Source of the DNA: JBCBSS01 sp039819065
GTDB taxonomy: Bacteria; Bacteroidota; Bacteroidia; Cytophagales; Cyclobacteriaceae
Reading direction: 5' to 3'
Length of the DNA stretch: 64,000 nucleotides
NCBI GenBank assembly: GCA_039819065.1
Contig: JBCBSS010000020.1
Location: 1-64,000, forward strand
Positions 41,180 to 50,300 of this stretch are shown here, piece after piece (the first letter of the stretch is position 1; each line of letters opens with the position of its first letter). Under the pieces are notes generated by a model, which saw only the letters and a program-made list of their open reading frames with translations, was not told the origin of the DNA and ran no database searches. Both the position numbers and the translations under genes were made by a program.

Positions 41180-41932
41180 TTACTTTTGAACGACAAAGAT
41201 CATTCTATCCGAATGCTTCTCATCGTAAGGGTTAAGATTGTAATCTCCAAAAACCCCTTCCAGCTTCAGTTTAGCCTTTTCAAAACAGTGTAAAAAATCT
41301 ACTTTCCGGATTGCCTTTACTTTTTCCTGAAAACGGTACTGTTTCCCTTGATCTTCAAATTCTATGTCTTTCAAAATAAAGCCATCGTCGCTGAGTCGTT
41401 TGGTGATTTTGAATTCTATCCCATCGATCAGCTTTTCTTCGCATGGCACGAGGTTGTGTACCACTGTGTAGGTATTCAAAAAGTCTATCAGCAGCTTGCC
41501 ACCAGGCTTAAGCCCTTTAGCTGCTGAGCAGATCGCTTTTTCATTTTCCTTTGCAGAATCAAAGTATCCGAAACTGGTGAACAGATTGAGAATAAAATCG
41601 AAGGATTCTTCTTGAAATACCTCACGCATATCATGGATATGAAAGTGAAGTCTGTCATTCTCAAATTGCTGCGCATGCTCGATGTTCTTAGCAGAAAGGT
41701 CAACGCCTACCACATCAAAACCCTTTTCATTGAGATAGATAGAGTGTCTGCCCTTGCCACAAGCTAAATCCTGTATTTTATGATCTTTTTGAAAATCAAA
41801 GTACTTGACAAGGTTATCTATAAAAACCCTAGCCTCATTATAGTCTCTGTGCTTGTAAAGGATGTGATAGTAAGGTGAATTGAACCACTCTCCAAACCAC
41901 TCTTTTTTCTTTATTGTTTCGCTATTTTGCAT
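41180..41932 (-). CDS. class I SAM-dependent methyltransferase
   Basis: The 250-residue product shows a methyltransferase fold: motif I in IQDLACGKGRHSIYLNEKGFDVVGVDLS (D-x-A-C-G-x-G), the acidic loop VVGVDLSAKNIEHA, motif II-like FDFILNLFTSFGYF and post-motif GLKPGGKLLIDFLN. The small-molecule or protein substrate is not evident. Its start overlaps the end of apbE by 11 bases, which suggests translational coupling. Relatives are annotated only as 'class I SAM-dependent methyltransferase'. Confidence 0.9.
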   Translation of the reverse strand: MQNSETIKKKEWFGEWFNSPYYHILYKHRDYNEARVFIDNLVKYFDFQKDHKIQDLACGKGRHSIYLNEKGFDVVGVDLSAKNIEHAQQFENDRLHFHIHDMREVFQEESFDFILNLFTSFGYFDSAKENEKAICSAAKGLKPGGKLLIDFLNTYTVVHNLVPCEEKLIDGIEFKITKRLSDDGFILKDIEFEDQGKQYRFQEKVKAIRKVDFLHCFEKAKLKLEGVFGDYNLNPYDEKHSDRMIFVVQK

Positions 41933-43010
41933 TTTCTATATGTTGGGCAATTCCGGGTGAAGCATAGGTACCAACACTTCCATCAGGTTTGCTGAATACC
42001 AAGTAAGCGTCTACCCCTTCATTTTGTTCAACAATTTCTATCGCTTTTTCATGCCCGGTCACCATAAAAGCAGTGGCAAAGGCATCAGCCGTCATACAAT
42101 CCAGGGCAAACACAGAAGCACTGAGTATTTCATGCTCTATTGGGAACCCAGACGCCGGGTCTATGGTATGAGAATACCTGACACTATCTATGATCCTGTA
42201 GTTATAATAATTACCCGAAGTGGCAATAGCCTTGTTTTTCAAGCTCACCAAACCTAAAAGCTCCGGCCTACCTGTGCCAGGATCCGCCTTAGTCGGGTCA
42301 ATGATGCCCGCCACCCATGGCTCTTTCGTATGAAGATTTAGGCCCCTGGCCACTATTTCTCCTCCTATTTCTACAAACAAATTTTTAATGCCTTTTGATG
42401 CTAGATAATCTGCCACTACATCAACACCTTGTCCTTTGGCTATGGCACTAAAATCTATTTTAACTGCAGGCGATTGCTTCCACACTCGCTGCTCGTCAAA
42501 ATTGATCTTACTAAAACCCACGAAGGATTTTAACGAGTCGATGGTAGCGCTATCGGGGTTGATCTCCTTTTGTGCGCCAAAACCCCAGGCATTAATAAAT
42601 GGCCCAATGGTAGGGTCAAAAGCACCTCCTGTAAGGGACGAAATCTCTTTACTGCGTGCCAGTACTTGATGAAAGTAAGGAAGTTGAAATTCAAAAGTAG
42701 TATCTCTATTGAATCGAGAAATTTCTGAATTAGGATTGTAAGTGTTCAATGATAGGTTAAATACTTCAAGCACAGAATCTACACCTGCCTGATGGTTTAC
42801 ACCATTTTCTTGATAGTACTTGATACTATATATAATAGGCCCCATCGTTTTGCCTGAAAAGGAGATCAATTCATAAGTTTTATCATTGTAGATAATCGGA
42901 GCTTCTTCTACTTTTTCTTTCTGGGATTCCCGGTATTTCCAGACTAGAAAAACAATCAATAACAACACCACGGGATAGATTCTGCTCTTATCTATGAGGG
43001 GCTTACTCAT
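41922..43010 (-). CDS. apbE: FAD:protein FMN transferase (ApbE)
   Basis: The 362-residue product transfers FMN from FAD to Thr/Ser of flavoproteins such as the RnfG/NqrC-type subunits, on the outer face of the inner membrane. An N-terminal hydrophobic anchor (IYPVVLLLIVFLVWKY) puts the domain in the periplasm. Motifs include the FSGKTMGPIIYSIKY opening, GAFDPTIGPFINAWGFG, KIDFSAIAKGQGVDVVADYL with the FAD-binding glycine and the C-terminal SHTIDPASGFPIEHEILSASV. No Na+-pumping NADH dehydrogenase gene is nearby. ATG 43010 is used; the longer reading begins at TTG. Confidence 0.94.
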   Translation of the reverse strand: MSKPLIDKSRIYPVVLLLIVFLVWKYRESQKEKVEEAPIIYNDKTYELISFSGKTMGPIIYSIKYYQENGVNHQAGVDSVLEVFNLSLNTYNPNSEISRFNRDTTFEFQLPYFHQVLARSKEISSLTGGAFDPTIGPFINAWGFGAQKEINPDSATIDSLKSFVGFSKINFDEQRVWKQSPAVKIDFSAIAKGQGVDVVADYLASKGIKNLFVEIGGEIVARGLNLHTKEPWVAGIIDPTKADPGTGRPELLGLVSLKNKAIATSGNYYNYRIIDSVRYSHTIDPASGFPIEHEILSASVFALDCMTADAFATAFMVTGHEKAIEIVEQNEGVDAYLVFSKPDGSVGTYASPGIAQHIENAK

Positions 43011-43170
43011 GTCATCTAAAATTTGCCGCAATTTAGTGAAATTGGAAGGGTTATAATTAACTTAGCATGAAATATACGCTAAGATTTTAGCCATAGCTGC
43101 TGGTTTTGAGCAGTACATTATGGCAGTCATTAGCAGCCTCCCGTTTGAGGGAAAAGAACCAACTCTGTTT

Positions 43171-44199
43171 ATGAGAGAAGATTATTTGAGTGGAGAAGAT
43201 GAACACTTCAGCCCTGCTGAAAAGGAGATTGAAAAAGCATTACGCCCACTAAGTTTTGGCGATTTCACCGGTCAGCAAAAGGTAGTTGATAACATCACTA
43301 TATTCGTGAAAGCGGCTAAACAAAGGGGCGAAGCACTGGATCATGTTCTGCTACATGGGCCTCCTGGTTTAGGTAAAACTACGCTCTCTCATATTATTGC
43401 TAATGAGCTTGAAACCAACATTAAGATCACTTCCGGCCCTATTTTGGACAAGCCGAGCGACTTAGCGGGCTTATTGACCAATCTAGAAGATCATGACGTC
43501 TTATTTATAGATGAAATCCATAGGCTCAACCCTATTGTAGAAGAATATCTCTACTCTGCTATGGAAGATTTCAAAATAGACATTATGCTGGATACCGGGC
43601 CTAGTGCCAGAACGGTACAAATCACTTTGAATCCTTTCACGCTTATCGGAGCCACAACCAGGGCAGGTTTGCTTACATCACCGCTGAGGGCTCGATTTGG
43701 CATCAATGCTCGATTAGAATACTACGATGCTAAGATTCTTACTTCGATAGTAAAACGTTCCGCTTCAATCCTTAATAGCCCGGTCGATGAAGATGCTTCT
43801 CATGAAATTGCCAGAAGGAGCAGAGGCACACCGCGTATTGCCAATAATCTGCTTAGGCGAACGCGCGATTTTGCCCAAATAAAGGGTGATGGTAGAATCA
43901 CTAGGGATATTGCCGAGATTGCACTCAACGCACTCGATGTGGATCATAATGGTCTGGACGAAATGGACAATCGCATCCTGTCTACGATCATTGAAAAATT
44001 CAAAGGTGGCCCGGTTGGTATTTCCACAATTGCCACGGCATGCGGGGAAGAGGCCGAAACAATTGAGGAAGTGTATGAACCATTCCTTATTAAAGAGGGG
44101 TACATAAAAAGAACATCCAGAGGACGTGAAGCCACCGAACTGGCTTACAAACACCTTAAAATTGTTCCTCCGAGCAGAACACAAGGGTTATTTGATTAA
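43171..44199 (+). CDS. ruvB: Holliday junction branch migration helicase RuvB
   Basis: The AAA+ motor of the RuvABC system drives branch migration of Holliday junctions. Motifs are Walker A in LHGPPGLGKTTLSHIIANE, Walker B in VLFIDEIHRLN, sensor I in TLIGATTRAGLLTSPLRARFGI, and the C-terminal winged helix (FLIKEGYIKRTSRGREATELAY). From MREDYLSGEDEH the protein is 342 residues, the usual length. An upstream ATG at 43120 would add 17 residues. ruvA and ruvC are not adjacent. Confidence 0.95.
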   Translation: MREDYLSGEDEHFSPAEKEIEKALRPLSFGDFTGQQKVVDNITIFVKAAKQRGEALDHVLLHGPPGLGKTTLSHIIANELETNIKITSGPILDKPSDLAGLLTNLEDHDVLFIDEIHRLNPIVEEYLYSAMEDFKIDIMLDTGPSARTVQITLNPFTLIGATTRAGLLTSPLRARFGINARLEYYDAKILTSIVKRSASILNSPVDEDASHEIARRSRGTPRIANNLLRRTRDFAQIKGDGRITRDIAEIALNALDVDHNGLDEMDNRILSTIIEKFKGGPVGISTIATACGEEAETIEEVYEPFLIKEGYIKRTSRGREATELAYKHLKIVPPSRTQGLFD

Positions 44200-44323
44200 C
44201 CTTTTCAAGTCCTAGTCCTTCGAAAATTTTGGCATGAATAATTTTTTTCAAAAAAAAATTTAAGGTGGTGTAATAAATCGCACCCGATGTGCTACTAACG
44301 TAGTGAATTTAAGATTTAAAGTC

Positions 44324-44539
44324 ATGGTTAAAAAGCAACTCAGGAACCTCTTTCTTATAGCAGGCGTAGCGGTAGCACTTCTGATTACTTTACAACCCAA
44401 GTCTACCTCACCTGAACTCGGCGATCCGGGTTTGATCAAAACTACTCAAAGTGTCAAAAGGGTAGAATCTCAATATGTACCTCAAGATTTTATCACGGTA
44501 CCGGTCAGAATGATCATTAGAACACTAGGCCTTAACTAG
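44324..44539 (+). CDS. small membrane-anchored or exported protein, unknown
   Basis: This 71-residue product (from ATG 44324) begins with a basic start and one hydrophobic stretch (LFLIAGVAVALLITL), followed by about 45 mostly polar residues. The rest includes SVKRVESQYVPQDFITVPV. No family is recognised. It lies alone between ruvB and queG, in the same direction, and has no obvious terminator. The hydrophobic segment could be a signal peptide or an anchor. A GTG at 44303 would extend it by seven residues. Confidence 0.5.
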   Translation: MVKKQLRNLFLIAGVAVALLITLQPKSTSPELGDPGLIKTTQSVKRVESQYVPQDFITVPVRMIIRTLGLN

Positions 44540-44580
44540 CTTCTCGCCCAGCCACAAAAGAGGTTATATTTGTGGTTGTC

Positions 44581-45519
44581 ATGCAGGCTCATTCATCAAA
44601 GTCAAAAAATACCCAGCTTATCAAAAAAACTGCCCAAGCGCTTGGTTTCAGCTTTTGTGGTATTGCTAAAGCCGAGTTTTTGGAAGAAGAAGCGCCACGC
44701 CTGGAAAAATGGCTCAATCAGAATATGCATGGGCAGATGGGTTATATGGCCAATCATTTTGACAAGCGTCTCGACCCGACGAAACTGGTAAATGGAGCGA
44801 AATCAGTAGTCTCTTTGCTATATAATTATTTTCCCAAGCAAGCCCTGGCCAGGGATGGAGAATTCAAAATATCGAAGTACGCGTACGGGAAAGACTATCA
44901 CTTTGTCATCAAGGACAAGCTGAAATCATTTCTTGATACAATCAATGAAGAAATTGGTGAGGTTCAGGGGCGAGCGTTCGTCGACTCTGCGCCTGTAATG
45001 GAACGCACCTGGGCAAGCAAAAGTGGACTAGGGTGGGTAGGCAAGAATAGTTTGTTACTGAACAAAGGGCATGGAAGCTTTTTCTTCATAGCAGAATTGA
45101 TACTCGATCTTGAGTTGGATTATGACGGTCCAGTTAAAGATCATTGCGGATCTTGTACAGCATGCATTGATGCTTGTCCGACCGATGCTATCCCGGACCC
45201 TTATGTTGTCGACGGCAGCAAATGCATCTCCTACTTCACCATCGAACTCAAAGAATCAATACCTCAGGAGGTAAAAGGCAAATTTGAGAATTGGATTTTC
45301 GGATGTGATATCTGCCAGGATGTATGTCCATGGAACCGCTTCTCAAAACCACATCATGAACCGATGTTTGATCCCCATCCCGATATGGCTGATATGAAAA
45401 AGCAGGATTGGGAGGAAATCACGCAGGACGTGTTTAGCAAAATCTTCAAAAAGTCAGCTGTAAAAAGAACGAAGCTGTCTGGCTTGAAAAGGAATATCGA
45501 TTTTGTGAAGAAAGGCTGA
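44581..45519 (+). CDS. queG: epoxyqueuosine reductase
   Basis: This cobalamin-dependent, iron-sulfur enzyme makes the last step of tRNA queuosine synthesis. The 312-residue product carries two ferredoxin-type cysteine clusters, CGSCTACIDACPTDAI and CDICQDVCPWNRF. The family's N-terminal part includes YMANHFDKRLDPTKLVNGAKSVVSL, and the SAPVMERTWASKSGLGWVGKNSLLL segment is characteristic. The ATG lies only 9 bases after a TATATTTG element (44565-44572), so the mRNA may be nearly leaderless. GTG 44572 is an alternative start. Confidence 0.96.
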   Translation: MQAHSSKSKNTQLIKKTAQALGFSFCGIAKAEFLEEEAPRLEKWLNQNMHGQMGYMANHFDKRLDPTKLVNGAKSVVSLLYNYFPKQALARDGEFKISKYAYGKDYHFVIKDKLKSFLDTINEEIGEVQGRAFVDSAPVMERTWASKSGLGWVGKNSLLLNKGHGSFFFIAELILDLELDYDGPVKDHCGSCTACIDACPTDAIPDPYVVDGSKCISYFTIELKESIPQEVKGKFENWIFGCDICQDVCPWNRFSKPHHEPMFDPHPDMADMKKQDWEEITQDVFSKIFKKSAVKRTKLSGLKRNIDFVKKG

Positions 45520-45538
45520 CTGCAAGAATTTTTATCCA

Positions 45539-45566
45539 TAAAAAAGCCCTGTCGGTAAAACAGGGC
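45539..45566 (-). terminator. intrinsic terminator of the small gene at 45603
   Basis: On the minus strand GCCCTG-loop-CAGGGC is followed by six T residues, about 37 bases after the stop of the 63-residue gene. It also sits at the end of queG but has no U tract on the plus strand. Confidence 0.8.
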
Positions 45567-45602
45567 CTTAATAAGTTTACAAGTCAGATTTCTATCGTGC
45601 TC

Positions 45603-45794
45603 CTAACTCGATGCCACTATGAAATAGCGGTTTAATATGGAGCCGTATTGGTTGTCAAAATTAGCATAGCACCATTTCTTCAATTCTCTGACCTCGTCAG
45701 TGATTAGCACGGAAAGTGCTTTTCTTAGCTCTTTTTCAAAGAGCCCACGGTCAAAGCTCACTTTCATGAGAATCGTTTTTACGTAGTCTAACAT
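45603..45794 (-). CDS. small helical protein, unknown function
   Basis: The 63-residue product (MLDYVKTILMKVSFDRGLFE, then KELRKALSVLITDEVRELKKWCYANF) is amphipathic and helix-rich, without a signal peptide or membrane segment, so it is cytoplasmic. I recognise the MLDYVK...VSFD..LFEKEL pattern as resembling small uncharacterised Cytophagales proteins, but that is from memory and unverified. It is monocistronic: it has its own terminator and lies between two plus-strand genes. It has a single Cys. Its function is unknown. Confidence 0.65.
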   Translation of the reverse strand: MLDYVKTILMKVSFDRGLFEKELRKALSVLITDEVRELKKWCYANFDNQYGSILNRYFIVASS

Positions 45795-45885
45795 AGGCTG
45801 GTAAAATTTAAAAAAAGTGTTGATAGCTTGTCACGTCCTCTAACCTTTAATATAGTAATTAGTTACTGTAAATAAAAGATTGCTC

Positions 45886-45893
45886 TAACTTTG
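45886..45893 (+). promoter_or_regulatory. -7 element of the batD promoter
   Basis: TAACTTTG is an exact TAnnTTTG match 37 bases upstream of the batD ATG. The upstream -33 region has no TTTG, so the promoter is incomplete by consensus. Confidence 0.45.
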
Positions 45894-45930
45894 ATGACTG
45901 ACTTTTACGTTGAAGTAAACGAAAAAACCT

Positions 45931-47394
45931 ATGAATATTATGTGTGGAAAGTCATTCTTACTTCTGGTATTCACTTTTTTTCTAATCAGCTCTGCCGTAC
46001 AGGCGCAGGAAATAGAGATTGAGTTAGGTCCAGACGAAATTGCTGAGAACCAGTCTTTTACAATAACGATCACTGTCAGCAATAACAGATTGAAAAGTTA
46101 CGACAACTTCCCTGATATTCAGGGCTTTAGAAAAAGAGGCACTTCTTCCTCCTCGTCTACTAACATTTTTAACGGGCAAATATCATCCACACAGAGTGTC
46201 ACCATGACCTACACACCTGATAAACAAGGTACATATGTAATAAAACCGTTTAGTATTACCGTAAATGGTCAAAAGATATCCTCGCCTGGTAAACGTGTGA
46301 GGGTGGGTCCGCCGATTGAACGTAGGCAACGCCGTGATCCTTTGGACTTCTTCAGCCGGGACTCTTTCCATGACCCATTCGGTAGAAAAAGGGAAACAAC
46401 CTTCGTAGATATCAAGGAGGATGCATTTTTGGCTTTAACCACTGACCAGAAAGAAATATATGTAGGTGAGGGTGTGACGACTACGTTGGCATTCTATGTG
46501 GCCGACAACAACCGTGCTCCACTACAATTCTTTGAGCTGGGCAAGCAATTGTCCGATATTCTAAAGAAGGTAAGGCCTGCCAACTGTTGGGAAGAAAACT
46601 TCAATATTGAGAATATAAATGGTGAACCTGTTACTATTAACAACAAACAGTACACCCAATTCAAGATCTATCAGGCTACTTTCTATCCTTTTAATAATGA
46701 AGACCTGACTTTTCCATCGGTTGGGCTGGAAATGATCAAATACAAGGTGGCCAAAAACCCGTCTTTCTTTGGTCAGAATAGAAAAGAAGATTTCAAAACG
46801 TTCTATTCAAGAGCGAGAAAGGTCAAAGTGAAAGATCTTCCTCCTCATCCTTTGAGAGACGTCGTCGCCGTCGGTGATTATCGCCTTGACGAAGAAATTA
46901 GCACCAACGAAATACAGACGGGAGAAAGCGTTGCTTACGACTTTAACATTTACGGAGAGGGTAACATATCTGCCATTGAAAAGCCAAAGCTGGACAGCGA
47001 TAAAGACTTTGATTTCTATGACCCAGATGTTTCACAGAAAATCAACCGCAGAAATGATCATGTGACTGGTTATAAAAGTTTCGAATTCTACGCCATCCCC
47101 AAAGAACCGGGAGAGTATAACTTCGGGGATTACTTTCAGTGGATATTCTTTAATCCAAAGACAGCGAAGTATGATACGCTGAAATCCGAACAGAAATTGC
47201 TTGTGAGGGGTGAAAGCAAGAAGAATGAGAATATCTCTTCGAGCGATGTGGGTTCATTCTATGACCGTATGGACGCAGAAGACAATCGCCTGGCTAGCAT
47301 TCACGGCTACGAATGGACAAAGATTGCGATTAACATTTTTATCCTGATATTGCTTGCTGCTTCTGCCTTTGTGATCTTCAGATTGCGCAGTTAA
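45931..47394 (+). CDS. batD: BatD family protein
   Basis: The 487-residue product has a signal peptide (ending VQA|Q), several Ig-like beta domains in the periplasm (IEIELGPDEIAENQSFTITI at the start of the first), and a C-terminal membrane helix (IAINIFILILLAASAFVIF) with a very short tail (RLRS). This matches the Bacteroidota BatD/oxygen-tolerance family, although it lacks the longer cytoplasmic C-terminus of many members. The usual batA-batB-batC and MoxR partners are not in the neighbourhood, so this is a stand-alone copy. ATG 45940 is a possible alternative start. Confidence 0.85.
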   Translation: MNIMCGKSFLLLVFTFFLISSAVQAQEIEIELGPDEIAENQSFTITITVSNNRLKSYDNFPDIQGFRKRGTSSSSSTNIFNGQISSTQSVTMTYTPDKQGTYVIKPFSITVNGQKISSPGKRVRVGPPIERRQRRDPLDFFSRDSFHDPFGRKRETTFVDIKEDAFLALTTDQKEIYVGEGVTTTLAFYVADNNRAPLQFFELGKQLSDILKKVRPANCWEENFNIENINGEPVTINNKQYTQFKIYQATFYPFNNEDLTFPSVGLEMIKYKVAKNPSFFGQNRKEDFKTFYSRARKVKVKDLPPHPLRDVVAVGDYRLDEEISTNEIQTGESVAYDFNIYGEGNISAIEKPKLDSDKDFDFYDPDVSQKINRRNDHVTGYKSFEFYAIPKEPGEYNFGDYFQWIFFNPKTAKYDTLKSEQKLLVRGESKKNENISSSDVGSFYDRMDAEDNRLASIHGYEWTKIAINIFILILLAASAFVIFRLRS

Positions 47395-47454
47395 TCATCG
47401 TTGGGAACCTTGCACATTGTCAGGTAAAAATTTCTCATTTATGAATTTCACGAG

Positions 47455-47502
47455 TAAGTTTGGCGTTATTTTAATTCAGAACGTCAAAACCCAACGGGTT
47501 TA
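47455..47502 (+). promoter_or_regulatory. aroC upstream: -7 element and small hairpin
   Basis: TAAGTTTG (47455-47462) matches TAnnTTTG exactly. Further on, AAACCC-AAC-GGGTTT (47488-47502) forms a 6-bp hairpin followed by ATTATTTCATTT. The hairpin is either the batD terminator or part of the aroC leader. Confidence 0.35.
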
Positions 47503-47536
47503 TTATTTCATTTAGACTCAATTCTCCGACACGTTA

Positions 47537-48613
47537 ATGGGAAACTCTTTCGGCAAATTATTCAAGATAAGCACCTTTGGTGAATCACACGGCAAAGCCA
47601 TCGGAGTGATTGTCGATGGATGTCCGGCCGGCCTAAAGATTGACGAAGACTTTATACAGGAAGAACTAGACCGCAGAAAACCGGGACAATCAAAGATCAC
47701 GACCCAACGAAAAGAAGATGACAGCTTTCAGTTATTGTCAGGCACTTTCGAAGGCACATCTACCGGTACACCGATTGGTATTCTTATACCTAATAAGGAC
47801 GCCAAGAGTAAGGACTATTCACACATAGCAGATAAGTTCAGGCCCTCGCATGCGGACTACACTTACGAAGAAAAATATGGCGTAAGGGATTACCGCGGAG
47901 GCGGAAGGAGCTCAGCAAGGGAAACGGCAGCCAGGGTGGCTGGAGGTGCAATTGCCAAGCTGCTGCTAAAAGAAAAGAAAATAGAGGTCAAAGCCTATGT
48001 ATCACAGGTAGGTGCGATCAAAACCCCTGATGATTATCATCTACTCGACTTAGGTAAAATAGAAGATAATATAGTCCGCTGTCCCGATGCTGATATTGCT
48101 GACGAAATGATTGAGCTTATTGATCAAACCAGAAAGAATAGGGATACGATCGGTGGTGTGGTGACTTGTGTTATTAAAAATGTACCTGTAGGTCTTGGCG
48201 AACCCGTCTTTGATAGGCTTCACGCTGAGTTGGGCAAGGCAATGTTGAGTATAAATGCCGTAAAAGGCTTTGAATATGGTAGTGGCTTCGCAGGTGTTAC
48301 CATGAATGGTTCGGAGCATAACGATCTTTTCTACACTGAAGAAGGCACGGTTAAGACCAAAACCAATCATTCAGGAGGCATTCAAGGGGGCATCTCAAAT
48401 GGTCAGGACGTTTACTTTCGGGTCGCTTTTAAACCGGTTGCCACAATAATGCAAGATCAGGAAAGCGTTGATAAGCAGGGTAACGATACGATGGTATCAG
48501 GTAAAGGCCGACATGACCCATGCGTAGTGCCCAGGGCCGTACCTATTGTAGAAGCGATGGCAGCACTGGTCATTGCAGATTTCTATCTGCAGAATGAAAC
48601 ATCGAAATTATAA
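47537..48613 (+). CDS. aroC: chorismate synthase
   Basis: The 358-residue FMN-dependent enzyme converts EPSP to chorismate, the branch point of aromatic synthesis. Motifs are the N-terminal GNSFGKLFKISTFGESHGKAIGVI, the DYRGGGRSSARETAARVAGGAIAK central signature and the C-terminal GKGRHDPCVVPRAVPIVEAMAALV. The length is typical. The DAACS transporter gene follows after 15 bases on the same strand and may be cotranscribed, without an obvious functional link. Confidence 0.98.
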   Translation: MGNSFGKLFKISTFGESHGKAIGVIVDGCPAGLKIDEDFIQEELDRRKPGQSKITTQRKEDDSFQLLSGTFEGTSTGTPIGILIPNKDAKSKDYSHIADKFRPSHADYTYEEKYGVRDYRGGGRSSARETAARVAGGAIAKLLLKEKKIEVKAYVSQVGAIKTPDDYHLLDLGKIEDNIVRCPDADIADEMIELIDQTRKNRDTIGGVVTCVIKNVPVGLGEPVFDRLHAELGKAMLSINAVKGFEYGSGFAGVTMNGSEHNDLFYTEEGTVKTKTNHSGGIQGGISNGQDVYFRVAFKPVATIMQDQESVDKQGNDTMVSGKGRHDPCVVPRAVPIVEAMAALVIADFYLQNETSKL

Positions 48614-48628
48614 GCTAAAAGATATACA

Positions 48629-50242
48629 ATGAAGAAGCTTTCATTAGTCAGTAAAATATTGATCGGGATGGTTCTGGGTGTAGCAGTTGGGCTCACTCTC
48701 GGTCACATCAAATATGAAAACACCAGGGGGGATATTGAGTACAGTGATGTCGATAGGATCGATCAAAAAAGCACGATAGCGTTTAAGGTTAAGAACTTAA
48801 AAACTAATGAGGTAGAGACACTTACCTATGGTTTCGAATCAAGGTCCGACTTGTATAATTCAGGGATGCCCCAAGAAGGAATAATCTCTCTGATCAAAGC
48901 AGAAGATCAGGAGAATTATAGCTTCGAAGAACTGGTTGATGCCAAGGCTTTACAGTCTTCCACCGGTAAATTAAAAAGAAACTCAAGTTTGATCATTGAC
49001 TGGATCAAGCCTTTTGGAACCATATTCGTAAGCCTACTTAAGCTTATCGCCATTCCTCTCATTCTCGTTTCCTTGATCGACGGGATCTCGAACCTAACCA
49101 ATATGGCCAAGCTTTCGAGAATCGGAGGGAAGACATTAGGGCTTTATATAATCACTACGGTACTGGCAATCTCTCTCGCTTTAACATTGGCCAACGTGGT
49201 TAATCCGGGTGCCTATGTATCACCTGAAAAAAGAGAAGAGCTTAAAGCCGAGTATGCATCTCAAGCATTGTCGAAACAGGATGCCGCTTCATCAGTTCAG
49301 GATTCTGGCCCCCTTAAGTTATTAGAGGACATTGTTCCTAGTAACATTTTCGAATCAATGACCGATAACGGCAGCATGCTTCAAGTCATTTTCTTCGCGG
49401 TGCTATTTGGTATTGCGATGATCATGACACCGGCAGATCAAATGCGGCCAGTCAAGGGTTTCTTTAATGGTATTAATGCTGTCATCCTTAGAATGGTTGA
49501 GATCATCATGAAATACTCACCAATTGGTGTTTTTGCCTTATTGGCCGGACTAATAGCAGAGACAGCCGCCGATGCCAGCTTGTTTGTAGCACTAGGCGTA
49601 TATGCACTTACCGTACTATTTGGTTTGGCGTTTATGGTATTCATATTCTACCCTACGGTACTCAGCATTTTCACGAAAATCAAATACAAAGACTTCTTCA
49701 AAGGCATTTTCCCAGCACAGCTTCTTGCCTTCTCCACCAGCTCAAGTGCCGCAACACTCCCGGTCACTATGGAAAGAGTGGAGAAAAAACTTGGTGTATC
49801 AGAAGAGGTAGCCAGTTTCGTGCTGCCAATGGGAGCTACCATCAATATGGATGGAACCAGTATTCACCAGGCCATTTCAGCGGTGTTTATCGCGGTGGCG
49901 TTCGGTCATGACCTAACTTTAGCTGACCAATTGACCATTGTACTCACCGCCACACTTTCTTCCATAGGTGCAGCAGCGGTTCCTAGTGCAGGGCTGATCA
50001 TGTTGGTGATTGTATTGGGTGCTATAGGGGTTGACCCTGCGGGGCTGGCATTGATCATTGCACTGGACAGGCCACTAGACATGTGTAGAACAGTAGTTAA
50101 TGTAACTGGTGACGCCACTGTGGCGAGCCTGGTAGCTAGCTCTGAAGGCGAATTAGGTAGGGGCTTGGATCCTGAGAAATTAGAATTTGAAGAGAAGCTA
50201 GAAGTAAAAGTAAAAGAAGAGGATATCCAAGATTATAGATAA
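48629..50242 (+). CDS. dicarboxylate/amino acid:cation symporter (DAACS family)
   Basis: The 537-residue transporter has the glutamate/dicarboxylate symporter signatures: the serine-rich reentrant loop AFSTSSSAATLPVTM, the GATINMDGTSIHQAISAVF helix with NMDGT, and the second reentrant loop AAAVPSAGLIMLVIVL followed by GVDPAGLALIIALDRPLDMCRTVVNVTGDA. A hydrophilic insert of about 90 residues between the first and second helices (from about HIKYENTRG to STGKLKRNSS) makes it longer than the usual 420-450. It takes up acidic amino acids or C4-dicarboxylates with Na+ or H+; which one is not readable here. Confidence 0.93.
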   Translation: MKKLSLVSKILIGMVLGVAVGLTLGHIKYENTRGDIEYSDVDRIDQKSTIAFKVKNLKTNEVETLTYGFESRSDLYNSGMPQEGIISLIKAEDQENYSFEELVDAKALQSSTGKLKRNSSLIIDWIKPFGTIFVSLLKLIAIPLILVSLIDGISNLTNMAKLSRIGGKTLGLYIITTVLAISLALTLANVVNPGAYVSPEKREELKAEYASQALSKQDAASSVQDSGPLKLLEDIVPSNIFESMTDNGSMLQVIFFAVLFGIAMIMTPADQMRPVKGFFNGINAVILRMVEIIMKYSPIGVFALLAGLIAETAADASLFVALGVYALTVLFGLAFMVFIFYPTVLSIFTKIKYKDFFKGIFPAQLLAFSTSSSAATLPVTMERVEKKLGVSEEVASFVLPMGATINMDGTSIHQAISAVFIAVAFGHDLTLADQLTIVLTATLSSIGAAAVPSAGLIMLVIVLGAIGVDPAGLALIIALDRPLDMCRTVVNVTGDATVASLVASSEGELGRGLDPEKLEFEEKLEVKVKEEDIQDYR

Positions 50243-50300
50243 CTCATGGAACTCCTTAATCCCTTATTTGTTTGTAAGAATACTCTAATAAGATATTGAT

